NCBI GenBank assembly: GCA_049999725.1
Contig: JBNGIS010035191.1
Location: 1-33,193, forward strand
Length of the DNA: 33,193 nucleotides
Source: Haplomitrium mnioides
Taxonomy: Eukaryota; Marchantiophyta; Haplomitriopsida; Calobryales
Direction of reading: 5' to 3'
In this document: positions 1 through 11,402 of the stretch, one piece after another
How positions within the stretch are numbered: the stretch's first letter is position 1
Layout of the letters: each line of letters opens with the position of its first letter
Position numbers and translations under genes: made by a program
The notes under the pieces: model-generated
Seen by the model: only the letters and a program-made list of their open reading frames with translations
Database searches by the model: none
Told to the model about the DNA's origin: nothing

Positions 1-266
1 AAAGGGGGACTGATCTCTGATCTGACCAAACAAGGGCGAGTGAAGGCAAAAAGGCAAATTGTCGACAAACCGGTTTGATTGATGCGCATCAGTGGCGAAG
101 TGGTGACCCAGCGCAAACCGTCCAACGGGAAGAAGGCTAAGCCAGAAGGGCGATCTGGCGCCTATCCGGTGGGGGGAAACGAAGGGCACGACGAAAGCAC
201 GATATATCGGCGAATCGGTGAGCAAGATGAGAGTGGCCGGAAAACGATGCTAACGCCGGTGCGACC

Positions 267-366
267 NNNNNNNNNNNNNNNNNNNNNNNNNNNNNNNNNN
301 NNNNNNNNNNNNNNNNNNNNNNNNNNNNNNNNNNNNNNNNNNNNNNNNNNNNNNNNNNNNNNNNNN
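267..366. other. Assembly gap, 100 Ns
   Basis: Exactly 100 undetermined bases, the usual placeholder for a gap of unknown size. It lies inside the GC-rich, internally repetitive LTR, the kind of sequence that breaks assemblies. True distance across it is unknown. Confidence 0.98.
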
Positions 367-639
367 GGGTGCAGCAGAAAGTTCAAAAGGGGCGAACGGT
401 CCGAAAGGGCCTACTAGTTTTTATAGCGAGCTTTCGGAAGTGTTGACGAAGCTAGCCTCAGGCGCGCGCGTAGTTCTTACTTCGGAGGTACGTCAAAATG
501 GCGACATCGACACCGTTCTTATTCGGCGAGCAATGGAAGTCTGTGGTGGTTCAACGGATGACGTGGCGAGCGCAGAGAGCCCGTGGGAGGCTTCGGAAAT
601 GTGGCGCGCTGAGGAGCTAGGAGGTGTTTCCGAGGGTCA

Positions 640-990
640 ACTTCGGAAGAAGGGTCCGCGCGACGGTCCGCCTACCCCTTTAAGGGGCGGCGTCGGACGG
701 CGCCCTTCGGATGACGTGGTGCCTTGGGAAGCGTGCAGGGTTCCGTTGGTCAACATCGGAAGGAGGTCCGCGTGACGGTTCGCCTACCCCTTTGCGGGGC
801 GGCGGTCTTCGAAGGACATGGCGACGCCAGGGACTCCGAGGCAATTCACGAGACACGCGGCGTAGGGAGAGGAGTTCACCTGACCTCGGGCACAGTGCGG
901 GTCAACTACGGAGGAGAGTTCCGCGCGACGGTCAGCCTACCCCTTGCGGGGTGGCGTCGGACGGCGGTGCAGCGGACGACGTGGCGCGAG
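640..990 (+). repeat. GC-rich hairpin subrepeats in family L LTR (left copy)
   Basis: Three tandem degenerate units share 'ggtcaac..cgga', then 'gacggtcmgcctacccc', a short loop, 'ggggcggcgtcgg' and 'ggaygacgtggc'. The word GCCTACCC starts at 670, 782 and 935, giving steps of 112 and 153 bp. The CCGCC-TA-CCCC / GGGG-CGG arms can fold into a hairpin around a 4-5 base loop. The same array, with similar steps, occurs in the other two copies. Confidence 0.75.
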
Positions 991-1405
991 GAGAAGAAAG
1001 AGGTATCTGCGGGGGGATCTAAGGAGATCCCTTGGAGTCGGTTCCGTAGGGCACTTTGGAAGTCGGCTCCGAAGGCCTCTTCGGACTCGGTTTTGCAGGA
1101 ATCCGCGGAATCTCTTCCCGACATATTCCTCGGGGCTCCTCGTTCAAGTGACCGTTGTCCTTGGATTTTCCTCGACCAACTGTTGGACACGCGGCGCTTC
1201 CTCCCATCCCGTGGTAACGGGATTACCTAACAGTGAAGCCACGCGTCGTCGTCCTCTGTTTCGAGCCAATGGCAATAACGACTATTCATCGGATCGGGCG
1301 TCGAAGGGCAGCGCGCGAGGGGAGTATATATCGTTTGTCTTTGAAATTCTTCGGGTTAATGCACGGGAAATTGTTGGAGAGATAGCGCTGCGGGACATGC
1401 AATTC

Positions 1406-1930
1406 GCGCATGGTAAGGCAGGGCGATAATTCATTGAAGGCTACGTGAAGCAGAGGTACTCGCTCAAGGGGAACCGAAGGATTTAGAGGAGGGCTGAGGG
1501 GAGACCTAGGTGACCTCATCCTTGCCGGCGGACCAGAGTAGAGGGTTACTGATACGATAGCACGGAAGGAGTTTTTGGTCGATTGAGAACTAAGGAAGGG
1601 CTGCCAAGTGAGGAGCTTGGAGTCGCCTCGGCGTTTCACGGGCATTTGTGGCATGACAGCAATAGCAAGAAAGGGGAATCGCGCATGGTATGGAAGGGCG
1701 ATAATTCATTGAAGGCTACGTGAAGCAGGGGTACTTGCTCAAGGGGAACCGGGGGATTTAGAGGAGGACTAGGGGGAGACCCAAGTGACCTCATCCCTGC
1801 AGGCGGACCAGGGCGGAGGGTTACTGATACGATAGCACGGAAGGAGTTTTTGGTCGGCTTAGAACTAAGGAGAGGATGCCAAGTGAGGAGCTTGGAGTCT
1901 CTCGGCATTCCCTTGTGCAAGCGCATCAAC
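1406..1930 (+). repeat. Tandem duplication, period about 275 bp, within the left family L copy
   Basis: The segment starting GCGCATGGTA at 1406 recurs at 1681 with scattered differences: same 'gggcgataattcattgaaggc', same 'ggttactgatacgatagcac', same 'gtgaggagcttggagtc'. The corresponding segment of the 17470-20525 copy is present once, so the duplication is specific to this copy or to a subfamily. Confidence 0.8.
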
Positions 1931-2284
1931 CCAGAGTATTCAGAGAACACTCTGGTGTGTTAATTCTCAAGTGGAGCTGAGAGGGAGGGGGTGTGCGAGT
2001 GCCGGTGCACTGGGCGTAGTAAGACCCGTCGAGGCTCGAGGGTGGAGTGGGCTACCTGCAGCTGGTAAAGCTGTCTTTCAGAGGTGGAAGTAAAAGAAAC
2101 TCTCTTCCTAGCCTGAGGAAGTAAAAGTAGGGCTTCTCGCAAGGGAAGTTAAAAAACTATTTGGAGTGGAAGGTGTGTGGGTTGCTGGGCTGCAGTTGTA
2201 AGGCAGCGGGATTCACAAGGGAAGTATATATCAGTTAGAATTCCAGAGGGCCTTCAAGGACTCTGTTTTCTCTTGCATATATTG

Positions 2285-2292
2285 TATATAAA
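2285..2292 (+). promoter_or_regulatory. Possible TATA box of family L LTR
   Basis: TATATAAA lies about 620 bp before the LTR end. The complete copy has TATATAAG at 19938-19945 in the equivalent place. Conservation of a TATA-like word at the same relative site suggests the U3/R promoter, but no transcript evidence is visible. Confidence 0.35.
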
Positions 2293-4470
2293 TGTTGTTC
2301 ATATATGTGTAGATAGATTGCCTTTCTGCATGTGTGTCCTCTTGAGTTCTTAGATTAGTGGACATCGGTTCAGCTGAGCAGACCTTGGGAACACACTTGA
2401 AGGGGGAGTCCAATCCCTTGACACAAGTCTGGTATCCTGGGGATGAATGCCCTCTGTTCCTGATCCTATTTGCATAGTTAGGAATTAGTGTAGCTTAGGA
2501 TAGTTAGGATAATTTTGTTCAGTCCTGTGACAACCTGAGAAGGGGAGTCCAGCATTTCATAGTGTTCAGCTGTGCAAGTCACCAGCACCATTCTGCCCAA
2601 GCACAAATAAGGTGGCAAGGCCTTAGTCATTGGGTCCTAAGAATAAAGTGCAGGAATTACACACAAACCACAGCTGGGTATAAATGGATGTGGACCTGTG
2701 CATGGTACTGAATGTCTGACTTGAGTGAGTGAAGAAGAAGAGTGAGAGAAGCATACCAGGCCTGTAAGGAGAGGAAGAGTCCTTAAGGTCTGAAAGTGGT
2801 AACTGGCAAGGGGCTATCTCAGAAAAGAACCTGAAAGCCCGTAAACACGTCCTCCTCTACATCAAAACGGGGCCTGAAAAGGTTAAGGCCGGAAACAGGG
2901 GAGCGAAAATGTTCATTTTTCTTAAAGAAAAATTTTTAAATGCACTTTTGTTAAAATACTTCATATGAAATGTTTTTTGAATACAACGAGTATATGAAAT
3001 AAGCAAATCTCAAGTAAAAAATGTTTCTTTTGCAAAAATAAAATAAAATTATAGACATTAAAATTGTCATTTTTAAAGCACAAATTTTAAAATCAAGTTT
3101 TTTGAGTGCTAAATGAAACATGAACTCAATAGTAGTTTATGGTTCAAAGTAGTGGTTATTGACCTTGAATAGATCTCCAAGGTGTCAACTTCTTGTCCTC
3201 CATTCTCAAGGAACCATTGGCATTTGGCACTTGGCTTTTCTCTTAGTTCTTCTCCTACAATGCAAAAATGGTTTGTTGTAACTACCATGATTTACCATTG
3301 CAGAAGGCCAACTAAAACCACTTGTCTTGAGAAGCTACGATCTTCTTAATAGTGAACTTTGGTTTAATATCCAAAGTCTCCAAAACCAATTCTCTTTGAA
3401 ATCATCCCAGTTTCCATAAAACACTAGTGCTAATATTTGACCTTCTAGATTGAGGTCATTTCCAATCGATACCTATGGTCATAATTGTCAGTGATTGCAA
3501 AAATGCAAGCTTTTGTGGGTGTCAGCCTGACATACAAGTAGCAATTGTAGAGCAAGAGCATTAAATTCTTTGGTCCATATTTTGTTGTCAAATGCTACCT
3601 TACAACAACATTCTGATTGCCTCCGAAAATCTTGTACATGTACTTGTCATGGTTCTTGATGTTGAATATTGACTTATCGTTTTGACTACACTTTAGGTCC
3701 ATCACCACTAGAAAAATTGAATGCACATACGTGTTTGAGAGCATGCGCTATGCCAACAACTTTATAAAATCTTCATTCAATCTTATTTGAAATGGTTCCC
3801 AAATTTTCATCCAATGCTTTGGCAAAATGAAGTTTTTGAAACAAATTGTTGTTATCTCCTCTCAAACCTTGCAATGCTGAATTGTGCTCTCCTCAATCCT
3901 ATTCTTATCTTCCTCATAAATTGTCTAAGGATCAACTTGGTCTCTCTCTCTTGGAATGTCCTCATTCCTTTGTACCCAGGCTGCTTTGTCCTTGATATAG
4001 GTGCTTGTGATTGAGGCTTATGCTCCAACTCCTCTTTTGAGCTACTAGAAGTTGAAAAAAAAAAAAAAAAACAGTTTCAGAAGAATTTGAGGAAAATGGA
4101 GGTGGAGGCAAAGGCTCAACACATAGAGGTCCTAATGGAGTTGGCATTTTATTAGTTGAGCCTTGTTTTGGCTCCAATGCTTTTCATTATGTTTTGCTAC
4201 TGAATTTCATGTAGTTGCTCTATGAGCCTTGGTTGCTACACTTTGGTGCGGAATGCATTTAACAAACAAATGTCATGGCTTGACTTTTAAAACTTTAAGA
4301 GAGAGCGCCAACTTAATGAAATCTCTCTCCACCCACTTTGCATTAGAGTACATATTGACAAAATCAGCAAGATATCACAATTGAAAAAAACAATCTGCTA
4401 GAAATATCAAAGAGAATAAGTGTGTCAAAGTGAGCAAGAAATGTTGGACAACATAGTCATTATGGTAAAG

Positions 4471-4640
4471 GGTCTATGCTTGCATGAACTCTCGATTCCA
4501 TGCGCGCATAGACTCAAGAGTTTATGTGCACATTAACTCCCATATCTGTGTGCAAGGACTCTATTATCCATGCACACATAGACTCAACTATTGTTTTACA
4601 TGCTCAGACTTGAGAGTCTATGTGCACATGAACTCAAAAT
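4471..4640. repeat. Cluster of palindromic CTATG-YRYR-CATAG words
   Basis: Five degenerate copies stand at roughly 4471, 4498, 4529, 4568 and 4616. Each is close to (G/T)YCYATG-YRYR-CATAGACTC or its complement, for example CCATGCGCGCATAGACTC and GTCTATGTGCACATGAACTC. The core is self-complementary. Spacing is irregular (about 27-48 bp), so it is not a simple satellite. Confidence 0.6.
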
Positions 4641-5695
4641 CACAAAAAAAAAAAGTAGAAGAAACATAGGCCTACCTCTCCATTCTTGTACGCCTATATC
4701 AAATCCAAGTTGAAGACAACTTTGCCTCTTACTTCTTTGGTTGCAATTTCTTAAAGAGGTCTTGTACAATCTAACACCTTCTTAGATGATACAAGGAGCT
4801 CAATATGAGCTTTGTGCACTTCTTGCACCATTGTTACTTGTGTAAATAACCCTATGTTGAATTTCTCATCCTACCGAGAAAACACTACTAGTAGTTTTCA
4901 GAGTCACTTATTGTTCCACACAAGACTAGCCAATTTTTAGCTAATCTTATTAGCTCCATAGTCTTCATCACATCAGCGTTCTAATATGGTTTAGGTTGAG
5001 TGGGCTTGGTTATGGTTGCATCTGTTGTCATATTTGCTAGTCTCAAAAAACAAAGAAATGAAGAGCTCAAAAAGCAAAAACAAATTCTAATATGAAACTA
5101 TTAGACAAAATATAGTGAACAAACAAGTAAGTATAAAATCGATCATAGAAAACAAAAAAAAAAAATTTCACAAGTACACTTGTGACAATAGGAAGAAACT
5201 TTCTATCACAACTCTTTTCTACCTAAAATTAAAAAGTGATTTTCCCTCCAAAAACCACTAGTTTAGCTTTTGGTACATTATTTTGCATGGTGAGAAGAAA
5301 TTAGTCTATAAAACTTTGATAATATGCATCTTTCTAGTTTTTTTTTCCTCTAAATCCAATTTCACTACTTTGTTGTTTTGTTGAGTTATTCCAAAAAACA
5401 ATTGTTTTTTGAATACAAGTATCTATTGTATTGATTTCTTCATTAAATTCATTTAGTTTTCTATAATTTTTGTATATTTAAAATAGCAAGAGAGACAAGA
5501 GGCAAAAAAATGATTAGAATTTCAAGGCTAGTGCTCTCAAAAAAGTTCACTACTAAATAACAAGGTGAAAATCTTTCAAATCATCATACTAAGAATAAAA
5601 ACATTGGTGAACTAAAAGGATCAAGTGTGATGACTAGTATTTTGAGTAAAAATGTGTGGATTGTACAACAAGATATGTCAATGTATGAAAATTGT

Positions 5696-5790
5696 GAGAG
5701 TGAGCCTTATGCACACATAAGATCAAGGAATGAACCCTATACACACCTAGGATCTATGAGTCAACTCTATGTATATGTAGGACCCAACAT
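5696..5790. repeat. Second cluster of the palindromic word
   Basis: Three diverged copies: CTTATGCACACATAAGATC near 5708, CCTATACACACCTAGGATC near 5738, and CTCTATGTATATGTAGGACC near 5765. They keep the pattern of pyrimidine-purine alternation between ATG-like and CAT-like arms, followed by a GA(T/C)C or GACTC tail. Confidence 0.45.
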
Positions 5791-7794
5791 ATAAGTCAAG
5801 TGATAAAAGTGTCCTCCTTCAAGGGATTTCCAAAACATGAGACTCTGTGGGTTCATGGGCTTTGATACTCCTACCAAACTTCATTACTTTGGAGCTAGAG
5901 CTCTTCTTATAGAACCCAAACAAAAAAGTAATACCTTGAAGACTACTTAGTAGACATGTCACCATATTGAGAATGTCATTAATGTATCTTTGTTAGCAAT
6001 TGACAAAAATATTGAATTCCAAGATCATAATGTATTTGTCGATGTGACTTTGTGAGTGGAATCCCAAGACCAGTTCAATTTTGATTGCGATATATCTTTA
6101 GTTTTGGCAACATTCAATCAAACTATTACTTCAACTCAAGTTGTACTTGAAATCACAACTAGAAGAACATCTCAAAAAGGAAAGCGGCTGATCAAATAGT
6201 TAACTAAAAGTTTAGAAAATGATTCCCAGTTACAAAATAATTCTTTGGAATTATTGCTAAGGTCTCCAAATTTTCTAGAAAAAAGGTTGTAATATATTCA
6301 AGATTTTGGCTTGGTTAAATTCTCCCACAACTCAAAATTGTCTACCTAGATTAAAGAACCATACTCAAAAACCAAAGTACATTTTGGATGATGCAAAAGA
6401 TCTTGTGCATAATTCTTTGTCTCCAATGGTTAGACTTGCCTGGTGACTGACTAGCCGAATATAAAAGTTATTTATCTAGACCAAAACCCAATGGGTAACT
6501 CTTTTACATGACAATTTTTTGCCAAAAGTCCATCATGACAAGAGCTTTATAAAAAAAACTTGATCTGCCATTGATTTTGAAGTTGAGAAAATTTTCATGT
6601 TGTCAAAATAATTGCTTTTCATTGTGCAAGACTGATTTCATCAAATCTATTAGAGAAATGTACTTGTAGTAAAGCATGAAGCATCAAAATATCACATTAC
6701 AATGGGAAATGACAAGAAAATATTCAAACCTTGGCGATCAATTTACTTTGCCTAGCAAAACCATTGTATTAGAAGAGCATTCAAGTTAATATTATCCATG
6801 AGAAATGATAGAATTAAAAGATTACAAGAAGTAAGAAATGTAGATCCTAGAGACACTTTTGGAAAAAGAGATTTATCTGCTAGAAGGGTATTTGCTTGTG
6901 AGTAGTGGATAGTTGTTTTTCAAAGATATTGTAAGAGAATGCCCATCCACAAAATATATAATTTTCTCGATTGTTTTACCAATTGTAAATTAAACAACCG
7001 CTACTTTGAACCAAGAACAGGCTACTCAAAACAAGAACTTTTTTTAATAGGAAAAAACGTGGTTTCTGAGCTCAAAAAGAAGAGAAAATGAGGTTATTAT
7101 TTATAAGAAAAAGTACTTGAGTTTTTGAGCTTCATTTTTTGGCCATTTTAACAAGGATAATAGAGCGAGAGTCAATTTCATTATTCAAAATGAAACAATA
7201 TTCTAAGCTTTTATGAAAATATTGAAATCAATGAAAAGTATTAAAATTATGGTAAGTTTTCACAATAAACTTGCATTTATCATTTATTACAATTTGAAGC
7301 CCAAAAATTGAAATACACGTCTCAAGAAGCTATTTTGAAATATGTTTGGTTGCATAAACTCTATGTGATGTTCAAAACTTATTTTTTGGAACAAAAATTA
7401 CAGAATATGAAGAACATATCCAAGCAAAACCAACAAAACAAAACATTACATGGATTTATAAGATCTATTTTCAAGTTCAAGCAAGAAAGAAGCTTTCATT
7501 TATAGTTGAAACTCTATGCTCACAAAAGTTAAAGTGGGCATAAAAAAAAAGGTTTCAGCATTTTAAAATAATTATAGTTTAGAGAAACGTCTAGAGAGAG
7601 GAGTCATATTCATAATCAAAAAGTGAGTAGCTAAGAAGATTGAATTAAAAGTGTAAACAAGAAACATCTCCAAGTTTTGGGTTAGATTGTTTCGAGTTCT
7701 ACAAAAGAGTCTTTGACCAATATAGAACCTAAGTTCTAACCGGTAGTCTTTGTATGTAGAAACTTGAGGGTTGTATATGAGAAGTAGAACATGT

Positions 7795-8090
7795 AGAAGA
7801 CTTGGACTTCCACCCCAAAGTCTATGTGTGCATAGGAATCCAAGCTGAACATTTAAACACTCCACCTCAAAGTCTATACGCGCATAGGAATCTGAGCTCA
7901 CTATCTGAACACTCCACAACAAAGACTATCAAGAACCTAGGTTTTAGGTTCCATGTGAGAGTTTTTGTACACATGATGTTCCAACATGTGAATCAAAGTC
8001 TATGCGAGCATAAGGTTGAGACTTCTACAATCGAGAATAAAAACAGTAAAGACTATTTTTTCACAACAAACTCTATGTACGCTAAAGATT
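7795..8090. repeat. Third cluster of the palindromic word
   Basis: Copies occur near 7821 (GTCTATGTGTGCATAGGAATC), 7870 (GTCTATACGCGCATAGGAATC), 7998 (GTCTATGCGAGCATAAGG) and 8071 (CTCTATGTACGCTAAAG). The first two share the same flank and lie about 50 bp apart. A 99-codon open frame that spans them (7802-8101) is a by-product of the repeats, not a gene. Confidence 0.5.
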
Positions 8091-8517
8091 TCATTTTCTA
8101 ATTCGGAATCTAAAAGTAAAACGGATAGAAAGCTCTACATCTAAGTCAAAGCAGGCCAAAGGTTTTCAGCTCTACATTAAGGTCTTTACAAGCAAAAGCT
8201 AAGTAGTCAATTTAGACAAATGCTTTAGCAATACAACAACCTCAAACTCTTTTAGCAAGCACTAAAAAAAGGAAACAACATACTTATATTTTTGAAAAGA
8301 AAATATTTTACAAGCCAAATGAAAATATTAACTAAAGATTCACTTTTTATTTATAGAGAATAACATTCAGCTTGGAATGATTTACACTTAAAAGTTCAAG
8401 GTAGTAGATAAATTCAACAAATTCCTTCAAAACATTCTTACGTACTTAAAAAAAAATAAAATTTAAATTACAATGTAATTGAAATTACACAATATATAAT
8501 TGAATTCTAAAATTACT

Positions 8518-8830
8518 TTAGTCACTCGTCTCAACTTCTTCAGATTCAGCTTCAAAAGATTCATCAAGATTTACTTGATCTATCTTAGTGTTAATGGCAG
8601 CGATTGAATCTCTTTCAAACATATCAGGACTGATTTTTTTTGTCTTTTTTACTCAAATAAATTTGATTTAATGATAGCTAGAGTGGTTTTCAAGTTGCTA
8701 CGTATGGTTCGGAGGGCAACATTGGCTTTCTTTAGTTCTTCCAAGATGTCTGAATCAATGAATTCAGAAGTGAGAATAGTAGAAATGGATCTTTTGGAGT
8801 CACTAAGTTTTAGTGCATCTTGGTGACTGC
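8518..8830 (-). pseudogene. Unassigned coding-like remnant with acidic C-terminus
   Basis: On the minus strand, a frame ending at a TAA (8518-8520) closes with an acidic tail (…FEAESEEVETSD) preceded by about 30 residues of ordinary composition. A second frame upstream, after one frameshift near 8660, reads …DSDILEELKKANVALRTIRS…, which looks like a helical protein segment. I do not recognise the family. A transposase or retroelement C-terminus would fit the surroundings. Nothing around it suggests a host gene. Confidence 0.25.
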
Positions 8831-10301
8831 TTTTTTGCCCTGCATCCTTTCAATGATTGGCGACCTTGTCGTTTCCCTTGCTCTTTTCACTTCCTTTTCC
8901 ATTCACTTCGTCAAAGAGCTGTGATCGTTTGTCCTACCTTGACAGATCACCTTGTTTCCATGAATACACCTTGGCTAGCAATTAAGAGTGGATATCCTTG
9001 ATTGTCTTCTTCAGTACCAAGTTCTCAGATTGTAGTAACTGGAGCTGATGTCTCATTAAGAAACACATCACAGATATTCTATCTCTTTGCCTATTGTCGT
9101 CAATGTTTCTTCCTTATGAAAAACCATACCCCAATTCATTTGCATCCTCATCGGAGCCCAACCTGCCGAAGATGCCCAAACTTTCTACCAACGCAATGTT
9201 CCACCGACATAATCTTCCTTTGATGTGGATGATCCACCATCGCTAGGCACTGCAGATTTGATTTTGAACTTCTATTGCATTCTTTTCAAACCTACAACTT
9301 CCCACCAAATCTACCATTGCCTTCTCTTCTCCAAGAAACTTGAGGCCATTCAATAATAAAGCTCCACTTGAGTTTGGAGATAGCTCCTGGAAAACAACCA
9401 TTGAAGCTCTCCAAGAAAATCGCCCCATTCAACAATCCATTTATGTGGTCCTTATGATGTTGCTCGGTCAATCCATGGAAGTTTTGAAGGATTTTGCACC
9501 ATCATTTATGCTAGATCTTTGAACCTCTCCATGCCAATTTGTCATGACTCAACAATCTTCTTCAAAACTTATAGTTTCTTTGAATCTAACTTTTGAATCG
9601 TTGTGAATCTTTGCAAGCAAATCCCTTCACCTTGATCTAAATTCTTGCTATTGCCAGAAAGTTCAACAAAGTGTGCCTGAAAGTTCATGGTTGCCTAAAG
9701 TTCAACAGTTACAACCTCCAGTCGACAGCTGCTATATTAACCACTGCTCTCTATAAGAACTATAATTTGATTAAGAACCAGATGCCCTCCTCCAACTCCA
9801 CACTTTGGTTAAGAACAATAAGAACCATATGGGGCACCATGCAAGAGCTCCGATTTCTTCCTCGTGACTGCAACTTTTGGAGGTCGAGATCTTCTTCAAT
9901 AAGTTATAAGTTTTCTGCTGTGAACACTTATTTTTCCTCCTTGAGGTATATGAATCTCTACAAAAGTGTTGTCACACTCTTGAATTGCAGCACCATGTAA
10001 TCTTATTGCAGAAAATCTTATTGGAAGAAAATTCCAAATAAGAAAATGCTTTCATAGTTATGAAGAGTTCTTCCTTGACTTCCTCTCTTTTGACAATTGA
10101 TCTTCAACTTGCAATCTGCCTTCCATCCTGAAATTTTCTATTGTTGGCTTCTATGGTACTCAGTAGTCCTTGTGCTCCAACCACAAAAGGTTTCATTCTG
10201 CTCCACCAAATCACAAAGTCTCATCACTATTGAAAGCTCTACCTTGGCTTCCTCCCATCTGTATTTGATTTACAAAGAAAACATCCCAACGCTTTACCTC
10301 A
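8831..10301 (-). mobile_element. Probable internal region of a decayed reverse-strand gypsy-type element
   Basis: This lies downstream, in minus-strand sense, of the primer binding site at 10302-10319, so it should be the 5' internal region of that element. No Gag, protease or polymerase motif was readable on the minus strand; frames are broken within about 60-110 codons. It may be a non-autonomous element or simply too old. The left limit is arbitrary, and no matching 3' LTR was found to the left. Confidence 0.3.
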
Positions 10302-10319
10302 TCCCTAGCAATGGCGCCA
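10302..10319 (-). other. Primer binding site, Ty3/gypsy (Athila/Tat-like) type
   Basis: On the minus strand this reads TGGCGCCATTGCTAGGGA. It matches the well-known plant gypsy primer site TGGCGCCGTTGCCGGGGA except for three C/G to T/A transitions, as expected from decay of methylated cytosines. It sits three bases after a CAACA terminus, the correct position behind a 5' LTR. Confidence 0.65.
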
Positions 10320-10322
10320 AAA

Positions 10323-11402
10323 TGTTGCAGGATCCTTTGAGTATTCCGAATCAAACTGTACTGATTCTGTATCGAACCCACATGGACAAGGAGGCATTGG
10401 GTTGGTTTATTTTGTTCTATGCAATTCCAACTTCTTTCAAGGAAAAGTTGAACAAAGATCCTCACTCGTGCCTTCTCAACACCTCTCTCTTTGCCTCCTC
10501 TCACTCTCACACCCACAAAATCTTTGCAAGCCAAATACTACAAAGGCTTAGGCTTCCTGCCCCCCGTCTTTCAACATCTGTAAGTGAATACTACGCATTG
10601 GCTCTAGGAGGAACAACAACATTACTGTTGAGATAGATCAGAAATTTAAGCCTCTAGCAATAATCCCAGATTCTTACAGGGCAGAACCTTGAAAATCCAG
10701 TTGATTCTATCAAGTATGCACTCAGGTCCAGCTCTCTAGATAGGTATGAACTCTCAATCCAAAGAAGCCTATGCCTTTTGTTGTCTACTATGTATGCACT
10801 CTATGAATTAGATAGATCACTGCTCAAGTCCCCACTCAAGTACTCTCCGGAACATGGCATCCCTCTGTTACAGCCTATCTCTCACCCCAACTTAATTTCT
10901 ACACACCCTCTCCACTCCTAGTATCATAGGAGATACTAATGACTTAGCGTCCTTGATTACTCACTCATAATTGAGAGACATTCAATCCCAAAATGACATA
11001 GCCATGCAATCTTGGAAAGGGGCTCTCTTTGCCATGTTATTCTCCATTCCATCTTCAAAGCACAAGCAAAAGCAAAAGAGAGTAGAGAATGATACGAGGC
11101 TAACCTCTTTGTACCACCCTCTCCACTCGTCATAGTTCTCTATAAGAACATATTCTAACTAATCCTATCACTAATTAAAACTTTATTAAATATCTACTAC
11201 TAATGAATAATCAATTAACACTAAACCTACTTAGTTTAATACTAACTATACTAATACTAATCATAATTCTTTGATAATGCTTCAAGCTCATGGCTTAAGA
11301 AGCTCAATCAAGCTAAGTGAGAGCACAACGCTACTTCTAAAGGATTATTCAAGACAATTAGAAGAGTTTTTAAACATAAATCCTACTAGCGCCCTTAGCT
11401 AA
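10323..11402 (-). mobile_element. Probable decayed gypsy-type 5' LTR on the minus strand; outer end uncertain
   Basis: The edge at 10323 is well supported: on the plus strand it starts TGTTGCAGG next to the reverse-strand primer site, so on the minus strand it ends in CAACA. The other end is not resolved. The Helitron homology that starts at 11403 sets an outer limit; a CCA there would give an LTR of about 1.08 kb, a plausible size. No second copy is visible in the window. Plus-strand frames through it, such as 10097-10636, cross the LTR boundary and are not genes. Confidence 0.4.

Larger units (their letters stand above)
1..2908 (+). mobile_element. Family L long LTR, 3' part (left copy)
   Basis: This GC-rich block matches the right-hand part of the complete family L LTR at 17470-20525 in the same order. 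Shared parts are the hairpin subrepeats, the stretch around 'catggtaaggcaggg', the pieces with 'caagtggag' and 'cctgaggaagtaaa', and the closing words 'ggttaaggccggaaacagg'. It ends near 2906-2909, by alignment with the clean end of the inner copy; the expected final ACA is mutated here. Its left end lies outside the window and a sequencing gap interrupts it. No primer binding site follows, so it is the 3' LTR of an element or a solo LTR. It has no coding capacity; open frames here are GC-driven shadows. Confidence 0.8.
2909..8500. other. AT-rich decayed DNA, no recognisable gene
   Basis: Both strands were read. Open frames are short (at most about 116 codons) and show no family I recognise. 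The stretch includes homopolymer runs (for example A17 at 4055-4071), short reverse-strand coding-like pieces around 3100-4170 that I could not assign, and clusters of a palindromic word described separately. Base composition drops sharply from the GC-rich LTR on its left. It is most likely old transposon debris. Confidence 0.6.

Noticed and set aside
440-1429. Several overlapping open frames of 100-168 codons in the GC-rich left block
   Set aside because: They lie in the family L LTR, overlap in several frames on both strands, and follow the subrepeats. GC-rich repeats rarely contain stops; no conserved domain.
7802-8101. 99-codon open frame over the third palindrome cluster
   Set aside because: Its residues simply translate the repeated word in different phases; the opposite strand is open too for the same reason.
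10097-10636. 179-codon plus-strand open frame
   Set aside because: Crosses the primer site and LTR edge of a minus-strand element, has no recognisable domain and low-complexity Ser/His/Thr stretches.
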